A stretch of DNA of 64,000 nt from the NCBI RefSeq assembly GCF_000005505.3, contig NC_016133.3, positions 36,232,737-36,296,736 on the forward strand. The letters are read 5' to 3'. The notes beneath the pieces were generated by a model. The model was not told the origin of the DNA and searched no databases. It was given only the letters and a program-made list of their open reading frames with translations. The first letter of the stretch is position 1. Each line of letters begins with the position of its first letter. The translations under genes and the position numbers were made by a program. Below are positions 13,738-27,365 of the stretch, piece by piece. Origin of the DNA: Brachypodium distachyon (taxonomy: Eukaryota > Streptophyta > Magnoliopsida > Poales > Poaceae).

Positions 13738-13940
13738 GGTTTGGTTGGGGTTAAAACTGCTTTCTGAATTTTGACTTATAAAACACAAAAGCACCAAATT
13801 ATGTGCTTTCGGGTTTGGCTTTAGACATTTGACTTGATATTGTTAGATGACAGTATAAACAAAAATCAAAGTCAAAGCAGCTATTTAGGTGCTGACTTAT
13901 AAGACAAAAATAAAAAAACAGTTTTAACCCAACCAAACAC
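13738..13940. mobile_element. Foldback MITE just upstream of the AMMECR1 gene
   Basis: The 22-bp left end, GGTTTGGTTGGGGTTAAAACTG less one G, is matched by the inverse complement at 13919-13940. The interior is AT-rich and includes paired phrases such as TGACTTATAA. A partial relative of its interior occurs at about 21000-21110 (GACTTACAAGGAAAG, TTTGATTTGATATTATTAGA). The superfamily is uncertain, possibly hAT or PIF. It sits about 220 bp before the next start codon, in probable promoter DNA. Confidence 0.65.
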
Positions 13941-14156
13941 ACAGTTCCGGAAAACCCCACGCATCTCTGCTCGGTCCCTCTCGTGCGTCTATGACTCAAC
14001 CGCTGGGTCAGGGCTCCGGCTCAGAATCCAACGACACGAAACAAACACACCGCTCGCTCGCTCGCTTCCTTCCTCCTCTCTCCAACCTCCGTATCCCCCC
14101 TACCTTCCCCTACCACCGCCCCGCCTCCTACCCCGAAGAAGCGGCGGCGATCGACG

Positions 14157-15969
<1,813 letters not shown>

Positions 15970-16851
15970 TTTATCTGTATTCCAGCAGGTAATGCAACTA
16001 TTTATGATTTGTCATGGAGTCAGGGTGAGAAATTATTTGAAAAATTCAACCCTAGTCATTGCTACGCCATCGTTTCATTTCATTCCATGAAATGTGTGGG
16101 GGGCATGTAACTTGCCCCATAACATCACGTCATTCTGGGACAAATGATGATGGTTATGTATCTGTAGACCTATGTGCTTCAATAACAAATGATTTCGTGA
16201 CAATTAATTGATTCAAGTGGGGCATTCACATGTAATGGTCTCATTAATCTCGTTGTAACCCTCTTCTGAGATAGGATCTGATCTGGAATGTTTTTCAAGT
16301 ACTCAAATCAAACGTAACAATATTCACAATAAAATAATGGATGGACTTACAGTATGATCATTGAGTGATCAAGTGAAGAACAATTCTGCATCACTTGGAA
16401 GTATGGCAGTGTCCTTCTGTTCCTTCCCACTTTAGACAACTGGTGGCAGGAACCTCACACAAGGAGCAATAACACTGCTTTGTGCACAACGGCCAATTAG
16501 ACTAGTTATGTTTACAAGTAGATGAGAACAGTTTGTGGGTGGGTAATCAGATTACCTTACGACAACGGCTCTCATGAGAAGTTGTATCAAATGGGTAATT
16601 TCCACATAAGTGCCTTGGGTGTGGAAAATCTCTCAGTGCCACCTATTTATCCACAACCATGGAGCAAAATAGGAGTATTAGAGTTTTGGATTCAACATGA
16701 TTACAAAAATCAAAACAGTTCAAGCCACAAGAAATTTTCATCAATTGTACTCTGATTTGAAGGAGATCGGTACATCGTTTTTCTCTTGCCAAGCATACTT
16801 AAATCACTGAATACATAGCGGAAAGAGGCAAAAAATAAAATAAAAGCCAGT
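15970..16851. other. Intergenic space between convergent genes
   Basis: This space separates the 3' ends of the plus-strand AMMECR1 gene and the minus-strand repeat-protein gene, so both 3' UTRs probably fall inside it. No open frame with a domain, no RNA gene and no clear mobile element is visible. Confidence 0.6.
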
Positions 16852-18106
16852 TCACAGAGACTCTCTCCCTACAACAACGAAATCATCACTGTCTTCCTCG
16901 TCAAAAACTCCTCCTCCAGGTCCAAGGTACTCCTCGAGGTTGACACCATCCATCTCAGGGATGTGATCATAATAAGCATCTTCTTCTTCAACACCTTCAT
17001 CAATACCATTGCTGTCTTCATGCTCGCACTTCACAGGCAACATGTCCTGAATGAACACCTCAAAGTTTCCAAACTTCACCGGATTCTTGTCCGAAAGGCA
17101 TTTCACATCAGCGAGAACATCAACCTTGTTCTCGTCTGGAATACATTTGACATCTGCAGCATCGGTTTTGATCTCGTCAGGGATGCTCTTGGCATCAGCA
17201 AGAACATCGATCTTGCTCTTGTCAGTAGTGCATTTGACATCACCAAGAGGATCGATCTTGTTTTCGTCTGGAATGCATTTGACATGAGCGAGAACATTGG
17301 TCTTGTTCTCGTCTGGAATGCATTTGACATCAGCAGCAGCATCGATTGCGATTTCCTCAGGGATGCTCTTGGCATCAGCAAGAACATCGATCTTGCTCTT
17401 GTCAGTAGCGCTTTTGACAAGAGCATCGATCTTGCTATTGTCAAGAATGCATACCGCATCAGGTTTGGCCTCAACAGATTCAATCTGCCGGACGCTAGGT
17501 TCATCATCTTCGATCTCATACGGGTTTTCCAAGGAATAGCCAGCAGCGCATTCATGCAGGTTGCCAACAAAAGTTTCTGCAGCGTGCCCCGATTGATCTA
17601 TTTCCACCTTCACTTTGATCTACAGACATGAGAAGAAGAAGAAAAAAGATGGTTCCATCGGTTCATGGATTTTTTCGATCACGATGACTAGTCTTCTACT
17701 AGTAATGTGCAAAAATTCATTTAGCCGAATCTATTCTAAATTTTGCTTTATGTGCCGTCTCATCTCTTATACAGCATCACATCTATCGAGTAAACAAAAC
17801 AAACTATCTAAATCCAAATGGTGAATTTACCGATTAAGCATGAAATTGTAGAGGTAAGGAGACAAAGAATCAGAAAGACCTTACCTGTCCCTTCGCAGCA
17901 ACAATTACCACTTCATCATCGTCTGATTTGAGATTGACCTTCTTTGCGAACTCGGCAGGGTTGATCTCGCAGCAGTCGTCATCTTCCTCTGCATCAGTAG
18001 GCTGTCCTCCGATCTCCAGTATCTTCACCATGTTCGTCCCAAGTGAGAGAGTCTCATTTCCCAGGTGGAGCTCCTCGTTTTTCCACTCAGAATGAATGAC
18101 TCCCAT
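16852..18106 (-). CDS. Unrecognised acidic protein with 15-residue tandem repeats
   Basis: Two exons, 18106-17885 and 17619-16852, joined by a GT-AG intron without breaking frame, give about 329 residues. I do not recognise the family. Residues 1-130 include an acidic stretch (DAEEDDDCCEINPAEFAKK) and no membrane segment or signal peptide. Residues 132-250 are about eight tandem copies of a 15-residue unit of the form D-E/K-N/S-K-I-D-V-L-A-D-V-K-C/S-I-P; one copy has 14 residues. The C-terminal ~75 residues are strongly acidic and end in DSDDFVVVGRESL. The repeat alternates Lys, Asp and hydrophobic residues and may form an extended or amphipathic helical rod. Reading frame, splice sites and in-frame repeat indels support a real gene. 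It is convergent with the AMMECR1 gene. Function is unknown; a soluble, low-complexity acidic protein is all that can be said. Confidence 0.7.
17092..17448 (-). repeat. 45-bp coding minisatellite (15-residue repeat)
   Basis: About eight head-to-tail copies of a 45-bp unit lie inside exon 2 of the unrecognised acidic protein. A higher-order duplication is also visible: the phrase TDKSKIDVLADAKSIP followed by an IP-E/D-EI unit and then VKCIPDENK occurs twice. The array therefore grew both by single units and by multi-unit blocks. Confidence 0.85.
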
Positions 18107-21100
18107 TCAACGTGGAGCCCTTTATATATACAGCAGGTAGCAAGCCTGATTTATTAGCCCAGTAAAAATAGGTCGCAGAATCCCAAATGACACGCCAGGT
18201 AACGAGGAGCCTTATAAATGTCACGTGGGAAACGAAGGGGCACAACGGGAAGTCGTAGATGCAACATACGAAGTACTCCACTGTGTTTAAGCACGCAAAC
18301 CATTTCGCAACACACGGAGTATCTATATCAATATATTAAATTGGAGTTGGTGGTAATGATACGTGCGTCGCGGTACGTCATTTTACCGAAATTACGAATT
18401 TGCCACCGCTATCCTCACGCGTCTTTTAATTCCGGTTCCTGCGGTCCTCAAGCGCAGAAAAAACACGTACCGCATAAAAAAGAAAAAAAACAATAGAGCC
18501 GTTCTCGCTCCTCCTCCTCTCCTACGAATCTCACCCCCATCTCCTGCCCGATCCGGATCTCGCCAGCGCCCGCCGCCGCTCTTGGTCACCTCCACCAGCT
18601 CGTGCGCATCGGCGGTGTCCGTGTGCGGAAAGCGGTTGCGGACCCGCGGCTCCGTCGCGTGCCCCGATCGCCGCCTCTACCGGCTCGTGCACGCCGCACT
18701 ACACCACGCCCCATGTTAGTTGTCGAGCTGTCTATTGGCAAAGATAGATTTTAGATGACCACGTGCTGTAGTGGCGGTGGCTCCCCGCGGGACTTGGACG
18801 GCGATGGGATGAGCCTAAGGCCGGGATGGCGGTGGCCTCTCGCAAGGCAGCAAGGATAGCGTCGGGTGAGTCATCGGTGGCCCTCCCGACGGACAGTGGC
18901 GTGTGGCGAACAGTGGTCGGACGCGATGTGTGGGTGGTGCGCGGGCGCGACAAACGGACGGCGCACAGAGGGCGCAGGCGGGTGGCGCACAGGCGTACCG
19001 GGCTGCAGGTGGGATCAGGCGGCGGGAATCTACGGGCGGAGGCGGTGCGCACAAGCAGGCTGCCGCGCATGGCGGCGCGATGTTCAGTGACGGGATGAAT
19101 CGGGCGGGGAGAGGAGGAGTTTGCACTCAGGATGGATGGAGAGGGTAGTCAGAGGAAGAGCGAGAGAAATTGGGAGAAGGGATATGAGAGCCGGGCAAGG
19201 ATCCATTAAGCAAAATTTATACTGCCGCTTGCTTTATGTGATGGCTGATGTTGCTGCTTGCTGTCTTGATCAATATACCGATGCTTGTTGTTTAAATCAT
19301 CACCACACGGGGAGGTCGAGCGGTTTGGACGGACGGAAGTGATAAACATTATCATTGCTACATGTTCTTCATTATTCATGATTATATTGAGAATCACTTC
19401 ATGAATTCAGCAAAAAAAAATTAAAAAACGCTCACACATGACTTTTCAAGTGTGGTGTATGTGAGAACAATGATAACCTGGACGTAGAGAGCAAAAGACT
19501 TGAGCATGCGTTACTTTCTTTTCACACGGAATATAGAAATAAGACAAAGACAAGTGCAAAAGCGAAAGATACCAGAATATAGCCTGCTAAAATAAACGTA
19601 TCATAATCGTTATATACATATGTGCTCATGAAACACATCATCATTTAATTTGACGTTTTGATACAATTTTCTGTTATTCCATAGCAACGCACGGGTCTTT
19701 TGCTATTACTAGCAGTAGTTGACATGGAAATCAACACGGGTTTGCTGATTTAAGCACACGAACAGTGGAGTATATAAACTTGCATTGGCTGGCTTATCCT
19801 ACATGGCAGATGTGAATACGTGCTGTTCTCAGGGCTCAGGCCTAGTGTACCGGTAACCTTAACGACGAGTCGTATGTCCGGAGTGCTCGGCTGCTTGTTT
19901 AGGCGGCATGAATGTGCACCCGACAGAAATGGCACAAGCGAAAAGGGCGGTGGCGCTTCGTGGGCAACCAAGGGCCGGGGTTCGGGCCGTTCGGCAGAAG
20001 AGGATGAAGCAGTACTCCTGGTCGATGCGGCGTTTCTGCCGCGGCGTCCACATTTCTATCTCGTTGGGGTCGATGGGCGCGGGGGTCACGGGTCAGCCGG
20101 TCAGCTCTTCCGCTCCCCATCCTTCCAGGCTCTCGCCGACGGGCTGGGGGACATCAGCTTTGCTGCTTCTTCGACCACGGCGGGCGCCTAGCCTGTTATT
20201 CGTCGTTGACGAGTGCATCCTGCAGTGGCGAGGGCGTGGGCGCCAAGTTGGCGGAAAAGTGTTTCATTCACAAGGTTTTCTTTTTAGAGGAAGTTTTGAT
20301 TCGCAAGTGTGACGCGACAGGCTCTACACGACTGCACGAGCCAGGCCCAGACGCCATATCTCTCCTCCGGCACGCTCTCCGTGGAACCCTGCGGGCCCAC
20401 ACGCATCCCGTCTTTCCCAATTGAAAAGCGTAAAAATAAAAGGAAACTGATCACCACCATCTCGCATTTGTTTAGTCGTGCTGCCTCCTGAGCCAATCAT
20501 TTTCCGTTTCTTTAACCCTCTCGCCTCCAAATCCAACTAGATAGGACCGATTTGAGAAATGGAGACGCGAATCTTGCGAAAAGGCACCCGACGACAAAAT
20601 AAATTCTATAATGGCGGTCCACCAGTGACCAGGTCCACGCCGAAAGGAAAGCCCGCATGTTCATACGCAGTAGTAAACCGCATAGATCTCTTTTACGCCG
20701 AGTACGTGACAATCACGCTAACTTTTTTTTAAGGTATAATCACATTCACTTCAAAAACAAAATGAGTACTACGTGACAACCTAGTTCTAATTTTGCAGGG
20801 GCTTGCTAGTTTTGTTCGGTGATTTCATCCTACGCAACTGCATACAGCAAGTTAGTAGATTGAGAGCTGTCTGTTTGATCGCCGGTATCCATACGTAGGC
20901 TCTACGGCTGCTGAAATAGGTTGCGCTGAATTTATTTTATAATTTAGAGAAACATACAAATGAATAGTGAATATAGGCTAAAGTTGGACGGAAGATTAAC
21001 CCTTGTTTGGTGTGACTTTGTTTTTGACTTACAAGGAAAGAAAAACATCTATTTATGTGTTTTTCGCTTCGGTTTATACTTTTTGATTTGATATTATTAG

Positions 21101-23097
21101 ACGAAGGTATACGCACTCTTCACCACTGCCAATCTCAGCCAGACTTACTCACAGGCGTGTCGGGTTTTCTTTTCAATCTTTTGCTTTTTGGTACAATTGG
21201 TTTTACTTATGTGGGAGTGTCACACGCACCACTTCTTGTAACTTTTTGTCTCACTCGTAGCTCTGGTGGTGTTTAGGAGTCACAAAATTGGCATTGAACC
21301 AAATATGCCTAATAGTAAAATTAGCAATTTGTACGACCATATGCGTGAAGGGTTATCACTATAACAAATTTGACAATTGTTATCCAACTGTAATACCACA
21401 TAAACAAATGACAATTCATTGCGTTTAACGAATTTGACGAAGTATCAGAAAACCATGACTCCTGGGGTTTTGATACTAAAGTTCTAAAAACATGGGTTCC
21501 TTCATATCATTACTCTTAAAAAATACTCATTCTGTCCCGTAATTCTTGTCTCAAATTTGTCAAATAAAATGGTTGTATCTATTCCTAAAAAACATCTAGA
21601 TACATGTAATTTTTCGTCAAGAATTATGTGACGGAAATTACAAGCTGCAGAGGGCTGAAATCGGAATGAAATATTTTTCTCTGTTCCAAAAAATACGAAA
21701 TGGAATGAGAAACAGGGAAATTGAAATTTGTGGAACTGAAATGATTTTTTCTTGCAAAAAATGGAGAAGTGATTTCCAGTATAGCACCGTGGGAACATTA
21801 TTTTCTATTTTCTTATATATGGAACTTCTCTTTATCATAGCCTACACGTGGCCCATATACATTGAGCCCACCCCAGCCCTATCATCCCATCGACAAGTTT
21901 TCATTGCGAACATAATATTTCCTCATCACTTGAACGCCTGATCTCCCAACCCTTTGTGACCTTGCGGCCCTCGTGAGTCGTGACTTCACATGCTCCATAA
22001 CAACACTTGTCGCCGACCTCCTATGGTCTCATCCTCCACGCAACCACGCGGGGTTTCCGGTGCACGCCTCTTCACCGGCGCGGGTGTTCTTCAACCGTTG
22101 CGTGTCTTCTTCCGTCATCCGACCCTCGGTGCCGTTTGCTTTCCTTCTTCTACATGCTTCAAAGGTTTTCTTTTGTTTCAACAAATATCCGTTCGCAATT
22201 CATATATGTGTGTTCCTCTTTAAGTTTAAAATTGTCTGATCTTCCGTATGCTTTCAATCACCCAGCTTAATTGAAAACATGAGGGCAACACATTACAAGA
22301 TTGCTTGTTTTTGTTGCCGGGACGCTTAATCTCCCGATAAAATGGGCATTCATTTTTCCGGAACTAATTAATTCCACTTTTACAGTTTGTTATGAATTTC
22401 CATCGCTAGCTTGCAGCACCTTTCATAAAAATTGGAGTGACAATTCATACATTTAAAAAGGTTACTAGTTTAACAAATTTGAAAAACTAAATCACAGTCC
22501 TTGCACCTAAAGAAAAACAAACCAATTGATATATTAATTAATAAAATAAAAGTAACAATCCTTGCACCACAAGACTACGGGTACTTTAATCCAAATCATA
22601 GCTTCACGCGAATGAACATGGAGAAAACCATCCGCCCTAGCTTGGGGGAAAACTTAAAGAATCGGGTTATCTCTAATGTAAACAAACATGTCAAACATTC
22701 AAATTGAAAAATGAGAAAACACAAAATCCAAAGAGAATACACAAAAGATCATTTTTTTTGGTAAAACAAAGACATGGAATGGAGGGATCATCATAGACCA
22801 AAAAGAAATCGAATAAATAAAAGACGGAGAAAACTGTTCAAAAACACCCCAAAACAAGAGACGGAGAAGAGAGAGAACGGAGAGGGAGGGGTTAGAGAGA
22901 GAAAGCCCAAATCCCAATTCCCCATCTAGCCTCAGCTTCTCGCGCGGCTAGAGCCTCCAGCAGTAATAAATGTACTAGCAGGCAGCTCATTCTTGCAAGG
23001 CTACTCCATCACCTCGTCGCCTCGCCCCCCCTCAGCTCGCTCTCGCAGGCACCCATCCCATCCAGCCTCGTCCGTCGTCGGGTCGAACCCAAATCCC
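18107..23097. other. Gene-poor region upstream of the ABA receptor gene
   Basis: Just left of 18300 is the likely promoter of the acidic repeat protein. GC-rich patches at 18500-18720 and 18760-19140 have open frames in several directions but no recognisable domain; they may be gene or transposon fragments. A Stowaway relic lies at 21524-21635. Between 22860 and 22950 the sequence becomes purine-rich (GAGAGA), and 23000-23097 is the CT-rich probable 5' UTR of the receptor gene. I see no further gene. Confidence 0.5.
21524..21635. mobile_element. Stowaway-like MITE relic
   Basis: The left end is TACTCATTCTGTCCCGTAAT and the right end contains GTCAAGAATTATGTGACGG, its approximate inverse. The interior phrase CTAGATACATGTAA is shared with the better-preserved copy at 33879-33994. 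The right end is damaged. Confidence 0.6.
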
Positions 23098-23763
23098 ATG
23101 GAGCCGCAGCAGCAGCCCGACGCAGCGGCCGCGGCGGGGGCGGGGGCAGGGGAGCCGGAGGTCCCGGCGGGTCTGGGCCTGACGGCGGCTGAGTACGCGC
23201 AGCTGCGGCCCACGGTGGAGGCCTACCACCTCTACGCCGTGGGTCAAGGTCAATGCTCCTCCCTCCTTGCCCAGCGGATCGAGGCGCCGGCGGCCGCGGT
23301 GTGGGCCATCGTCCGCCGCTTCGACTGCCCGCAGGTGTACAAGCACTTCATCCGCAACTGCGCGCTCCGCCCGGACCCCAACGCCGGCGCCGGGGAAGAC
23401 GACGGGGAGCTCCGGCCCGGCCGCCTCCGCGAGGTCAGCGTCATCTCCGGCCTCCCCGCCAGCACCAGCACCGAGCGGCTCGACCTGCTCGACGACGCGC
23501 GCAGGGCCTTCGGTTTCACCATCATCGGCGGGGAGCACCGCCTCCGCAACTACCGCTCCGTCACCACCGTCTCCGAGATCCGCGCCGCCGGCGCCGCGGC
23601 CGTCGTCCTCGAGTCCTACATCGTGGACGTCCCCGAGGGCAACAGCGAGGAGGACACCCGCCTCTTCGCGGACACCGTCGTCAGGCTCAACCTCCAGAAG
23701 CTCAAGTCCGTCGCCGAGGCCAACGCCGCCTCCAACGCCCCCGCCCCGCCGCCGGCGGAATAA
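23098..23763 (+). CDS. PYR1/PYL1-type abscisic acid receptor (START-like), intronless
   Basis: A single open frame of 221 residues. The Ala- and Gly-rich N-terminus (residues 1-25) precedes a complete START-like fold. The ABA-contacting Lys is K82 in YKHF. The gate loop SGLPA is at 118-122, the latch HRL at 147-149 inside GGEHRLR, and the C-terminal helix is DTRLFADTVVRLNLQKLKSV. These receptors bind ABA in the cytosol and nucleus, close the gate and inhibit clade A PP2C phosphatases, which releases SnRK2 kinases. HLYAVGQGQCSSLLAQRI and the lack of introns fit the PYR1/PYL1 dimeric group, and from memory it closely matches the rice receptor often called OsPYL1. The ATG at 23098 is preferred over an earlier in-frame start at 22993, because homology begins after it and the upstream stretch looks like CT-rich leader. 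GC content is very high. AATAAA occurs at 23862. Confidence 0.95.
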   Translation: MEPQQQPDAAAAAGAGAGEPEVPAGLGLTAAEYAQLRPTVEAYHLYAVGQGQCSSLLAQRIEAPAAAVWAIVRRFDCPQVYKHFIRNCALRPDPNAGAGEDDGELRPGRLREVSVISGLPASTSTERLDLLDDARRAFGFTIIGGEHRLRNYRSVTTVSEIRAAGAAAVVLESYIVDVPEGNSEEDTRLFADTVVRLNLQKLKSVAEANAASNAPAPPPAE

Positions 23764-26429
23764 CACCGGCTGGTGATTCTGCTTCTTTTGGGAGGGGGTT
23801 GCTTCGAATTTGACGCTTTGCAGGGGCTTCGAATAGGTGTGATTCCTGAGGTGCTGCCTGTAATAAAACTCTCTTTTCCATGGATTCCTCCCTCCCTGTC
23901 TTCCTTTCTTTTCCTTTGGAATTCTTTTACCTTTGTCGTTGTGATTGCAATTGGAAATTCAACTTTGGATGCGATTCATAGCTCGGTTACCTGCTACTAC
24001 TAGTAGATGATTAAGCCAGTTAAATTACTAGACTAGTAGTACTCAAATGTTCATTAGCTTTGATTCAAAACTTACTCTAGCACTCATCGATCAAGTGATG
24101 ATCGATCGGTGACGCTGATAATGGCAAATTGTTAGCACCATTCATAGGAAGCCAAGATATATCTATCTATAAACTCTATGATGATGATGATATCTTGTCT
24201 ACTGTTATTGTTGACGGTATTGTTGATTGTCTTGAGATGCTTGTGTAAGTAGGTGTAGCTTTTGTCTCTTGTTGTCATGTTTTCCTGCTCCGTGTTCTCC
24301 GGGATTGAAGATTTCTGTGGCGACACTTGTTGTTTCCTAAGCCCCCTGGAATAGGAAATTTCGCTTCCAATTTTCCAAAGCAATTCTGTGTCCATCACTG
24401 CATAGTTTTCTGAATTCATTGCCAACTTTTTTTTTGTCAGGCTGATGGTTGCTTGAGATTGTAATGAACAGTTATAACAAGTTTAGACCGGCTAGTGTAA
24501 ACGAAAGCTTCCATTTTCTAGGAGAAAATATGCATAAATCAAGGATTATTGCACTTTGTGTTAGCCGAGCCTTCCAGAAGCTGTACCATGTGACGGCTGA
24601 TGAATGCCATTGCTAAGTTAGTGCTTGGAGATTCAGACATGTAAGGAGAAAGCTAGGACTACTTGCAAGATGCGCATGAAACCCAATGAGCATCTCTTTT
24701 TTCCGTCTTCTTTCTCCCCGGACCCCGGTCCCTCTTCTTTCCGGGGACAAACCAGTTTGGAACTTGCTACAAGTGAAAAAAACAAAAGATTCGTTGGCAG
24801 TTTTCCTCTTGCCTTAAGTCAAGTGACTGATGAAAAGCCCACTTTGGAATGACAAATTTAATTTAGCAGTGATAGTACACTATATTTAGGTGCTCCACTT
24901 GCTATTAGTGGAATCCCCTCCAAACAAATCCCCTTCGCCCCATTGTCAATTTGGCATCATCATGAAAAGAATAATCACTAGATCTCCTTTCCTTTCCATT
25001 TCCATACATACATCACGCCGTTCACACACACATACACTCTCCTTCTGACCAAGTGACCAAAAGTCCAAAACCACTGGTGGGCGGCGTTTCACGGGGGCGG
25101 CGAGACAGATGAATGGGTCACCGGTGGTGGGCGCCGGCGCCGGAGACGACGACAGACGCATTGAAAGCCTAGCAGGGGAGGGGGGGAAGCGGTTGCAGGG
25201 ATGACATTTCACATGGCGCTGTCTTTCGGACGCCGACCCTGACACTCCATCCTCGTCCACTTGCGCAACTTGCACCCAATAATCAAAGAAGCCATAAAAA
25301 GGCTCCACCTTTTTTTTTCTTCCTTTCCCCCTTTTTCTTTTTTTCTTCTCGCCGTGGACAAAAGATGAAGCTGCTTCTGGCTTCTGCTGGTGCTCAGACG
25401 ACAGACAGCGGCGAAAAGACGGTTGAAGGGTTTCCTTTTTTCTTTTCTCCGGCGGCGTAGAATCTCATCTGTGACTCGAAACCAACACTACGTCGTTGTC
25501 TGACGGGCGAGTAACAACTACTGTTTGACTGCTGCTGTTGATCTTTTGTTTTCCGATGGGTTTTGACAGTGATTAGTGCTGCATCAATCAGGTTTGCTTG
25601 CTCCTGCAGGCGGCAGTTTGAAGATCTACCTCGGAATGAGCTGCTAACTTCCGTTCGTTCCGGAAAAAAAAGGGAAATTGAGTCCTTCTCTCCGAGATGG
25701 AAACGGAAACAGATTTTACGTGCTCCGTATGAGTTTTCGGTTTTTAATATGTTCTTAACCATAGTCATCCGGCCAAAAGCACATTCATCGTAGTACTAAG
25801 TATTTCTGAATAATCCACCAAGAGAAAAAAAGATATGATTGGTAGATAAAAATGAACTAACAAACCAATAGCTAACTTCATTTGCCAAGTGGATTTATAA
25901 AAAAATTATATCGATTCGTTTCACTACAATCTGCTCACTGGTTTCCCTGAACTAATCAATTAGATTAGGATTAGATAAATAGGGAATCGACAATTAACAA
26001 CAGCACTCAAAAAATAAAGTTGATTGGATAATCGTTACTTGGATTTTTTTTAATCCAATCATCCAAGCCATCAGGAAAACATGTTGATGGCTCATTGAAA
26101 GAAATGTAACAAATTTATCGTCACTAGTGGCGGAGCAAGGTTAAACTCAAAGTCTGGACAAAGACTTGATGTTGTGCCATTTATACAAAAAATCATCACC
26201 AATTTAGTCAGTTTTTGTTCCAAGGTTGTTCATGATTATACAAGGGACATCACAGATTGGGCCTGGGCAAGTGCCCAAGGTGGTCTGACGGTGCTCCGCC
26301 AGTGATCATCACTCAAGAAGCGGCCCAAAAAACTTCAAAACGATAGAAATTTTAATTTTCATCGTTAACAAATATGCATCTCTTACATTACTGACAAATA
26401 TGTATTTTACTTCATGTAGTTTAAACTTT

Positions 26430-26515
26430 TACTCACTCCGTTCCATAAAGATTGACACGACATTGAACTAGCTCTAGTTTAAAACCGTGCCAATCTTCAT
26501 GAAACAGAGGGAGTA
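26430..26515. mobile_element. Small Stowaway-like MITE
   Basis: TACTCACTCCGTTCCATAAA at the left is the approximate inverse of the right end TTCATGAAACAGAGGGAGTA. The inner arms AGATTGACACG and CGTGCCAATCTT also pair. TA dinucleotides sit at both ends. Total length is about 86 bp. Confidence 0.8.
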
Positions 26516-26982
26516 AGTTGTATCTCCGTATATTTGTGTCAATTTTTATCATTATGTCGTACAAATTGACAAGCGCCGCAACATGCCCCATCATGTTCTA
26601 GCCCCTTCTTAGAACAAGACATGGGGCAACGCTCAGACTCCACGACACGGATCAACCAACGTGCCACCCTAACCACCAATCGGTTTTGTTGTGTTTAACT
26701 GTTTTCTAACGGTTCTAAGGGCTTATGTGTTCCAGCGAGCATCTGCTTTCGTATATGTGCCGCTCCATGTTTCGCTCTTTTGCTTTATATTACACTTATA
26801 ACACTGAGTATTTTGAATTGGTTCGACTTAAGTAAGTCATGATTTAATTTTTGCAACATACGACTCTCTAGTCTCTTTGCTCCTCTTAAAGATATCGTTT
26901 TAGACATTGACATGGTCTTTGTAATAATTAAAATTTGACTCGTAATATATTCACAACATAAAAAAGTGTATTGTGCAAGTAG

Positions 26983-27305
26983 TTTTCGAGTAAAGTTTAC
27001 ATATGGTTTGAAATCTGATAAATATCTATGAAGAAAAAGTAATTTAAATTTTGTAAATATGACTATTTTTGTTTGAAATGAGAGTTATTAAGGGACTGAA
27101 GATGATATACTATATATTCACTCCGTCCCAAAATAAATGACGCGGTGTATAAGAATTTCACGTCATTTATTTTGGGATGAAGGGAGTAGATCAAAGACCA
27201 GACCTTTTCGAGTAAAGTTTACATATGGTTTGAAATCTGATAAATATCTATGAAGATACAAGTAATTTAAATTTTGTAAATATGACTATTTTTGTTTGGA
27301 ATGAA
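26983..27305. repeat. Duplicated ~100-bp segment flanking a small MITE
   Basis: The segment starting TTTTCGAGTAAAGTTTACAT and running through AATATGACTATTTTTGTTTG occurs at about 26983-27083 and again at 27204-27305. The copies differ by a few bases. A short Stowaway-like element lies between them. Confidence 0.85.
27116..27188. mobile_element. Small Stowaway-like MITE between the duplicated segments
   Basis: CTCCGTCCCAAAATAAATGACG pairs with CGTCATTTATTTTGGGATGAAGGGAG across a short centre, so nearly the whole element folds back. It is about 70 bp and non-coding. Confidence 0.8.
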
Positions 27306-27365
27306 AGTACGAAGGTCCATGACAGAAATAGACCAGAAGGTCCATGACAGAAATACAGAAAAAAT

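Larger units (their letters stand above)
11980..14156. other. Intergenic region between PfkB and AMMECR1 genes
   Basis: It starts with the 3' UTR of the kinase (AATAAA at 12380). It then holds a two-copy 57-bp tandem repeat (12850-12960), degraded Stowaway fragments (13163-13300) and a foldback element (13738-13940). The CT-rich stretch after 14040 is the probable 5' UTR of the AMMECR1 gene. No further gene is supported. Confidence 0.55.
23764..27365. other. Intergenic region after the ABA receptor gene
   Basis: The first ~120 bases are the receptor's probable 3' UTR with AATAAA at 23862. The rest has no supported gene. It holds a small Stowaway-like element at 26430-26515, a duplicated ~100-bp segment flanking another small MITE (26983-27305), and scattered AT-rich DNA. 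A minus-strand open frame at 24946-25308 has no domain and is not called. Confidence 0.55.

Noticed and set aside
17092..17448. Regular repeats resembling a CRISPR array
   Set aside because: Units are contiguous without unique spacers, keep a reading frame, and the genome is a plant's.
16963..17631. 222-residue plus-strand frame opposite the 15-residue repeat
   Set aside because: It is long only because the repeat lacks stops in several frames; the minus-strand frame has matching splice sites and an acidic, hydrophilic composition, so it is preferred.
23032..23813. Long open frames overlapping the ABA receptor on both strands
   Set aside because: They are shadows of the GC-rich receptor gene; their translations are Arg/Pro/Gly-rich with no domain.
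24946..25308. Minus-strand 120-residue frame
   Set aside because: No domain, no splice partners and no similarity I recognise.
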